DNA of 64,000 nucleotides, taken from Aplysia californica. Taxonomy: Eukaryota; Mollusca; Gastropoda; Aplysiida; Aplysiidae. Shown in pieces: positions 61,639-64,000 of this stretch; the first letter of the stretch is position 1; each line of letters opens with the position of its first letter. The translations under genes and the position numbers were made by a program. The DNA lies in assembly GCF_000002075.1 (NCBI RefSeq), contig NW_004797402.1, positions 1,142,733 to 1,206,732 on the forward strand, read 5' to 3'. The notes under the pieces are model-generated. The model ran no database searches and was not told the origin of the DNA. It saw only the letters and a program-made list of their open reading frames with translations.

Positions 61639-62987
61639 TGATACAATGATGATGACCTTTAACATCCAAGGAGGAAGAGAAGTTACAAATAGTATAACAA
61701 GACTAGTATCCATACCACACCTGCTCAAGACTCCACTGACAAGAGTACTAATAGAAAAAACCCATTTGAAATGACAATCAGCTGCTGCCAAAATGATCAA
61801 GTCAAACCTCGAGGAAGACTGGATGAACAAATGATTACTGCTCTCCGGAAAAAAATTTAAAAAACACATCGCAAGACATTTCAAATTTAACAAAAAAAGA
61901 AATTCCAATATACACAAGACCGTGTAAAAAACACCCAACTCACCACAGAGAAGGAGAGGTAAACACCGGTGGTGATCCAGATGAACAAGGAAAAAATAAC
62001 TGCCAGCGCTGCAGACCTGTCGACATAAATTGAAAAAATTTCTTACATCTTTTCTTGTGTATCATGAATATTTAAAGCAACAGAGATATACCCTAGCTAT
62101 CAAATTTTAAACAACACTTAATTACAAACAAAAGTAACAAAAGGTCTGAATTTCTATGAAAATCTAATTTCATTTCAGACACATTGTAGGATTGGTGATG
62201 ATCATTTGTGGCACATTTCTTTGCTTGAAGTGGCATTTTACCTCATTACTTTTACTTTTTACTTCTTCATCCTCTGTTGACATTAAGCGTTGAAGGGAGC
62301 AGATGCAGTTTTCTATGGTAGGCCAGCTCTGCAGCTCTTTCAATCGGAATATGAAAATTTCTCAGGGTTCCCTTGACTCCCTCAATCCGCCTTTTGGGTG
62401 GTCTACCTCTTCTTTATAGCCTGAGTACTTGGTGTTACAGACTCTCAGTTTACCTTAGTAATCAGCTCAGTTTGAGACCCAACATTGACAACACACTCTA
62501 TGGAACATCTCAGTAACTGCAGTACACCTCTCTCATCCCTACATGGCATTGTACAGAAGGGCGAGAGCCAAGCTATTGCTGGATTAATAACAACAACAAC
62601 AGCAAAAACAATAACTCCATGTGATTTAACAACAACAGCAGCTCAACAACAACATCAATAACTCCATGTGATTTAACAACAACAGCAACAACATCCGGTG
62701 GTGGCATCTCTTCGGGGAGGATTCAGGGAGGTTGGACTGCCTCACCCGCTACCCAAGGGAGGCGGTGGCCCTGGCAAAGAGCGCGCTCTTCGGGGCTCCA
62801 AACATTTCGAACGGATAGGCTACCACACACACACACAACAACAACAATAACTCCATGTGATTTAACAACAACAACAGCAACAACAACTCACACTATGAGC
62901 AAAGCCTTTGACTTGATCAACAGCCCGATAAAGGCCAGCAAGAGTAGGAAGATGTACAGGCAGTAAACCAAGATGTTCACCATCCAT
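50804..62987 (-). CDS. TTYH: Tweety homolog (TTYH) membrane protein, last 10 exons, 5' end outside window
   Basis: Exons in order: 62987-62892, 62016-61944, 60881-60812, 59701-59649, 58970-58881, 57993-57851, 56266-56162, 53684-53550, 52357-52276, 50884-50804 (TAG at 50806-50804). All junctions are GT-AG with consistent phase; 308 whole residues, against about 450 for human TTYH1, so roughly the first 150-200 residues lie past 64000. Membrane helices at local residues 3-25, 33-55 and 176-200 fit TM3, TM4 and TM5 of the family. The extracellular part between them has Cys at 62, 88, 156 and 171 (ALGDLCHDP, YILCDDPTKPYQN, VGMCSAL, DAACIST) and N-glycosylation sites at N114 and N145. The cytosolic tail has DDSDPFLPRPPLYESDYG with a PPxY motif (228-231), which in TTYH2 binds Nedd4-type ubiquitin ligases. 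TTYH proteins have been described as volume- or calcium-linked anion channels, though structures also suggest lipid-related roles. Paralog assignment is not attempted. Confidence 0.93.
50927..51069 (-). mobile_element. SINE-A, 5'-truncated, with target duplication
   Basis: ATTTAATC at 50919-50926 and 51070-51077; lies in the last TTYH intron next to the last exon. Confidence 0.88.
51216..51466. repeat. TG microsatellite, about 250 bp
   Basis: Pure (TG)n at the start, then TGTGGG-type variants. Confidence 0.97.
51563..51741 (-). mobile_element. SINE-A with 11-bp target duplication
   Basis: ATCATCACTTT at 51552-51562 and 51742-51752. Confidence 0.93.
52276..52357 (-). CDS. TTYH: TTYH exon (cytosolic tail)
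   Basis: 82 nt, acceptor CCTCCAG, donor GTGAGTAG. Encodes NMNAADDQVLMMTHQHPLP then IDESPPPA. Confidence 0.87.
52423..52795 (+). mobile_element. MITE1 with its head repeated three times
   Basis: TTAA flanks (52419-52422, 52796-52799). The first about 66 bp occurs three times in a row, each new head preceded by its own TTAA, followed by one normal body. Confidence 0.92.
52945..53094 (-). mobile_element. SINE-A, 5'-truncated, with target duplication
   Basis: AGTATTCCT at 52936-52944 and 53095-53103; GC-type hairpin. Confidence 0.92.
53169..53529 (-). mobile_element. Two abutting SINE-A copies
   Basis: A truncated old copy (53169-53287) followed by a second (53288-53529) carrying an A-rich interruption near 53430-53495. 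Confidence 0.8.
53550..53684 (-). CDS. TTYH: TTYH exon (cytosolic tail, PPxY)
   Basis: 135 nt, acceptor CCTTCAG, donor GTAGGTAG. Encodes VRAEYVPVDDSDPFLPR, PPLYESDYGTMGHSTPRP and WSERGTLQH. Confidence 0.92.
53737..53795. repeat. TG/CG repeat and G homopolymer
   Basis: Alternating purine-pyrimidine TGTGCGCGCG run followed by about 28 G, 50 bp upstream of a TTYH exon on the gene strand. Confidence 0.93.
53800..53866 (+). mobile_element. Fragment of the same LINE
   Basis: Reads DNQDNVAFLRVSEQGNEWRT, matching [18 protein letters not shown] of the copy at 13035-13090. Confidence 0.75.
53865..54043 (-). mobile_element. SINE-A
   Basis: Whole unit in a TTYH intron. Confidence 0.9.
54758..55001 (+). 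mobile_element. MITE2
   Basis: Ends GGTCGCTTTTAAGC and TTAAAAGCGACC. Confidence 0.92.
56162..56266 (-). CDS. TTYH: TTYH exon (TM5)
   Basis: 105 nt. The first of two AG acceptors (CCCCCAG) keeps frame. Encodes SASAFLALISCVVAIAC, TVIIFTLSCAWRQYVKI. Confidence 0.92.
56327..56679 (-). mobile_element. Tandem pair of SINE-A copies
   Basis: Copies at 56327-56507 (GC-type stem) and 56508-56679 (AT-type stem), sharing one imperfect outer duplication AAAGCCARGAAT. Confidence 0.88.
57210..57707. mobile_element. MITE6: TTAA element with 14-bp inverted repeats
   Basis: TTAA at 57206-57209 and 57708-57711; perfect inverted repeats CACTTTGCAGTCAC. The original unit is about 135 bp; the rest is a nested insertion (57275-57626). 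A diverged copy of one end lies at about 54141-54295. Confidence 0.88.
57275..57626 (-). mobile_element. Retroposed fragment inside MITE6
   Basis: 13-bp duplication GCCAAGAGAGTGA at 57262-57274 and 57627-57639. The left end reads TCATCATTGCCATT, the reverse of a TGATGA tail, so it is a 5'-truncated minus-strand retro-insertion. Confidence 0.82.
57851..57993 (-). CDS. TTYH: TTYH exon (extracellular)
   Basis: 143 nt, acceptor ATCAACCAG, donor GTAAGTTG. Encodes LEGPVKEMRQNLQF, GNLSTLLTDVGMCSAL and DYIDALDAACIST, the stretch before TM5. Confidence 0.9.
58091..58500 (-). mobile_element. Cluster of SINE-A copies
   Basis: A whole copy (58091-58273), a fragment (58275-58350) and a decayed copy (58350-58500). 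Confidence 0.83.
58881..58970 (-). CDS. TTYH: TTYH exon (extracellular)
   Basis: 90 nt, acceptor TTCCACAG, donor GTATGT. Encodes EIQDALNSVSLAAKDLNDTV then RLAQPFHIPG, with an NDT glycosylation site. Confidence 0.9.
59040..59640 (-). other. TTYH intron, unremarkable
   Basis: No repeat family or exon recognised apart from a partial shared tail at about 58995-59035. Confidence 0.6.
59649..59701 (-). CDS. TTYH: TTYH exon (extracellular)
   Basis: 53 nt, acceptor TTGTTTCAG, donor GTAAGTGG. Encodes GAIRAYILCDDPTKPYQN, matching the YYLLC..xxNPFQ block of TTYH. Confidence 0.9.
59760..60600 (-). other. TTYH intron, unremarkable
   Basis: AT-rich sequence; nothing recognised on either strand. Confidence 0.6.
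60615..60772 (-). mobile_element. SINE-A, decayed
   Basis: Tail partly deleted, body recognisable; 40 bp from a TTYH exon. Confidence 0.82.
60812..60881 (-). CDS. TTYH: TTYH exon (extracellular)
   Basis: 70 nt, acceptor ACTTTCAG, donor GTAAAGTA. Encodes ALGDLCHDPDSYFLSLAKG then SAQE. The DLC..PD.Y block is a family hallmark. A GAT microsatellite lies directly upstream. Confidence 0.92.
61008..61530 (+). ncRNA. Three hammerhead-like motifs in a TTYH intron
   Basis: CTTGATGAAGCCC..GGGTGAAACG (about 61015-61042), CCTGAGGAAGCCC..GGCGAAACG (about 61262-61289) and CCTGACGAAGCC..GTGAAATG (about 61460-61487) share the hammerhead core CTGANGA, a short hairpin, then GAAA. All are on the plus strand, opposite to TTYH. 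Similar motifs are known from Penelope-like retroelements. Stem III and the cleavage site were not resolved, so activity is uncertain. Confidence 0.5.
61557..61638. repeat. GAT then AAT trinucleotide repeat
   Basis: (GAT)n followed by (AAT)n in a TTYH intron; similar GAT runs at 60896-60963 and 61390-61440. Confidence 0.95.
61944..62016 (-). CDS. TTYH: TTYH exon (TM4)
   Basis: 73 nt. Of two nearby AG acceptors, the upstream one (TCGACAG) keeps frame. Encodes SAALAVIFSLFIWITTGVYL then SFSV. Confidence 0.92.
62686..62826. other. GC-rich island in a TTYH intron
   Basis: An abrupt GC-rich block between AACAAC repeats. One plus-strand frame reads LFGEDSGRLDCLTRYP and REAVALAKSALFGAPN. I do not recognise it; it may be a fragment of a mobile-element gene. 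Confidence 0.35.
62892..62987 (-). CDS. TTYH: TTYH exon (TM3), first seen in window
   Basis: 96 nt, acceptor TTGTTTCAG, donor GTGAGTTG. Encodes WMVNILVYCLYIF then LLLLAFIGLLIKSKALLI, a membrane helix. Confidence 0.92.
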
Positions 62988-63065
62988 CTGAAACAAAAAG
63001 AAAGTCAGGCAAAATCAGCAAATAGCGTGTAGAAAACCATCATAATTTATACAACATTCTAAAAT

Positions 63066-63245
63066 TATTTTTTTTTAGCAAGTGTTTTACGGCACTTGCA
63101 ACACAATTAGGTCATATAAGCGCCGAAGATTAGAGGTGTTACAAGAGAGTAACAAACATAAAATAGAAGGAGGGGAGATAAAGACGATAGATGTTTAAAA
63201 GGAAAGAAGGAGCAAACCACACCAGAGCACCCTCAAACCACCCAC
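63066..63245 (-). mobile_element. SINE-A
   Basis: Whole unit with probable duplication CTAAAAT on both sides. Confidence 0.9.
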
Positions 63246-63476
63246 CTAAAATCTTTGACAAATTCTACCACAGGTTTTGCCAGAGAAAAAGACTGAAAAA
63301 TAAGCAAGGGAAATCATACAAATGCACCTTTTCATAAAAGGAAATGTATCAAACTAAACATAATAATCCCATTTTTGACATTTTTCATCACAAATTCCAT
63401 TGGTGAATAACCCTAGTATAAAAATGTGTACATACATCAGAGCTCCTTTGTATAAACATCACCAAGAGAAAATGTT

Positions 63477-63775
63477 TTAGTTTTAATAAGTTTTACAGCA
63501 CTTGCAACTCAGTAAGAAGGAGCCACGGAGTAGCAGTAGAAAGGCGGCAGAAAAAGTCAGGCACCCAGAGGAGGGGGCAAAAGAGGTGAGGGGGCGGGAG
63601 CAGAAAGAGGAAACGAAAGCAGACGGCAGAACATTGTTAGAGAGCGGGAATGGATGTGAAAGGAGACAATTTTAGAGAAGAAAATTTTCCGTCGTTATCC
63701 GGATTCCAACCGGGACCTATTGAATGAGAAGCGAACACCTTAACGTCCAGATCACAAGAGCCCACATGAACAATG
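63477..63775 (-). mobile_element. SINE-C, minus copy
   Basis: Tail at 63477-63510 (hairpin partly lost), body reversed, and degenerate B and A boxes near 63705 and 63755. Confidence 0.85.
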
Positions 63776-63799
63776 TCAGCTTTTATACAAATCAACAAA

Positions 63800-64000
63800 A
63801 TACCTGTGGGGGCTTTAGTAACCTAGAGCTTAAGATTTAAGAGCCTCTCATTCAAAGGTCCCGGGTTCGAATCCGAGTTGCGACCGAAAAATTTTCTTCT
63901 CTAAAATTGTCTCCTTTCACCTCCTTTCCTGCTCTCCAACAATGTTCTGTTGTCTGCTTTCGTCTCCTCTTTCTGCCCCCACCCCCTCACCTCCTTTGCC
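63800..64000 (+). mobile_element. SINE-C, plus copy running off the window
   Basis: B box GGTTCGAATCC at 63864-63874 and body identical in layout to 38470-38600. It faces the minus copy just to its left. Confidence 0.87.

Noticed and set aside
1-64000. LTR retrotransposons, endogenous viruses or Polintons
   Set aside because: No long terminal repeats and no gag, integrase, capsid or envelope-like frames seen; the only reverse-transcriptase sequence is of LINE type.

Overview
The window is nuclear DNA of an intron-rich invertebrate animal, most likely a mollusc and probably a gastropod. That placement is an inference from the kinds of short repeats and from compact coding exons (53-169 nt) in long, repeat-filled introns with GT-AG junctions. 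Three protein-coding genes can be read exon by exon with matching phases.

(1) 4285-19900, minus strand: a complete ten-exon mitochondrial carrier of 309 residues, the UCP4 (SLC25A27) ortholog, with all three carrier signatures. (2) 21118-27148, plus strand: a complete five-exon SH3-SH2-SH3 adaptor of 217 residues, a GRB2/drk-family protein, head to head with UCP4 across a 1.2 kb gap (19901-21117) that should hold both promoters. (3) 50804-62987, minus strand: the last ten exons (308 residues) of a Tweety-homolog (TTYH) membrane protein; its 5' exons lie beyond the right edge. GRB2 and TTYH converge on a 23.7 kb stretch (27149-50803) with no recognisable exon, made of microsatellites, minisatellites, MITEs, SINEs and probable long 3' UTRs.

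The three genes are not a pathway. UCP4 acts in the mitochondrial inner membrane, GRB2 in receptor-tyrosine-kinase signalling, TTYH in the plasma or organelle membranes.

The rest is a dense layer of non-autonomous mobile DNA. At least three SINE-like families (here A, B, C) have unrelated bodies but the same roughly 45-nt 3' tail. The tail folds as a 7-bp hairpin whose stem exists in two versions differing by two compensated base pairs, and a 60-bp tail-only insertion carries its own 12-bp target duplication. Other tRNA-headed SINEs, fragments of LINEs (one with a C-terminal zinc finger), Tc1/mariner remnants, and several MITE families with clear inverted repeats are present; four MITE families end at TTAA as piggyBac-type elements do.

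Of most interest: the shared structured SINE tail; a partial duplication of the last GRB2 acceptor and exon start that would give a protein without the C-terminal SH3; a 1.8 kb minisatellite in UCP4 intron 7 whose unit repeats the exon 8 splice acceptor; and three hammerhead-ribozyme-like motifs in a TTYH intron. A 269-base run of N (48950-49218) lies in a TG repeat.
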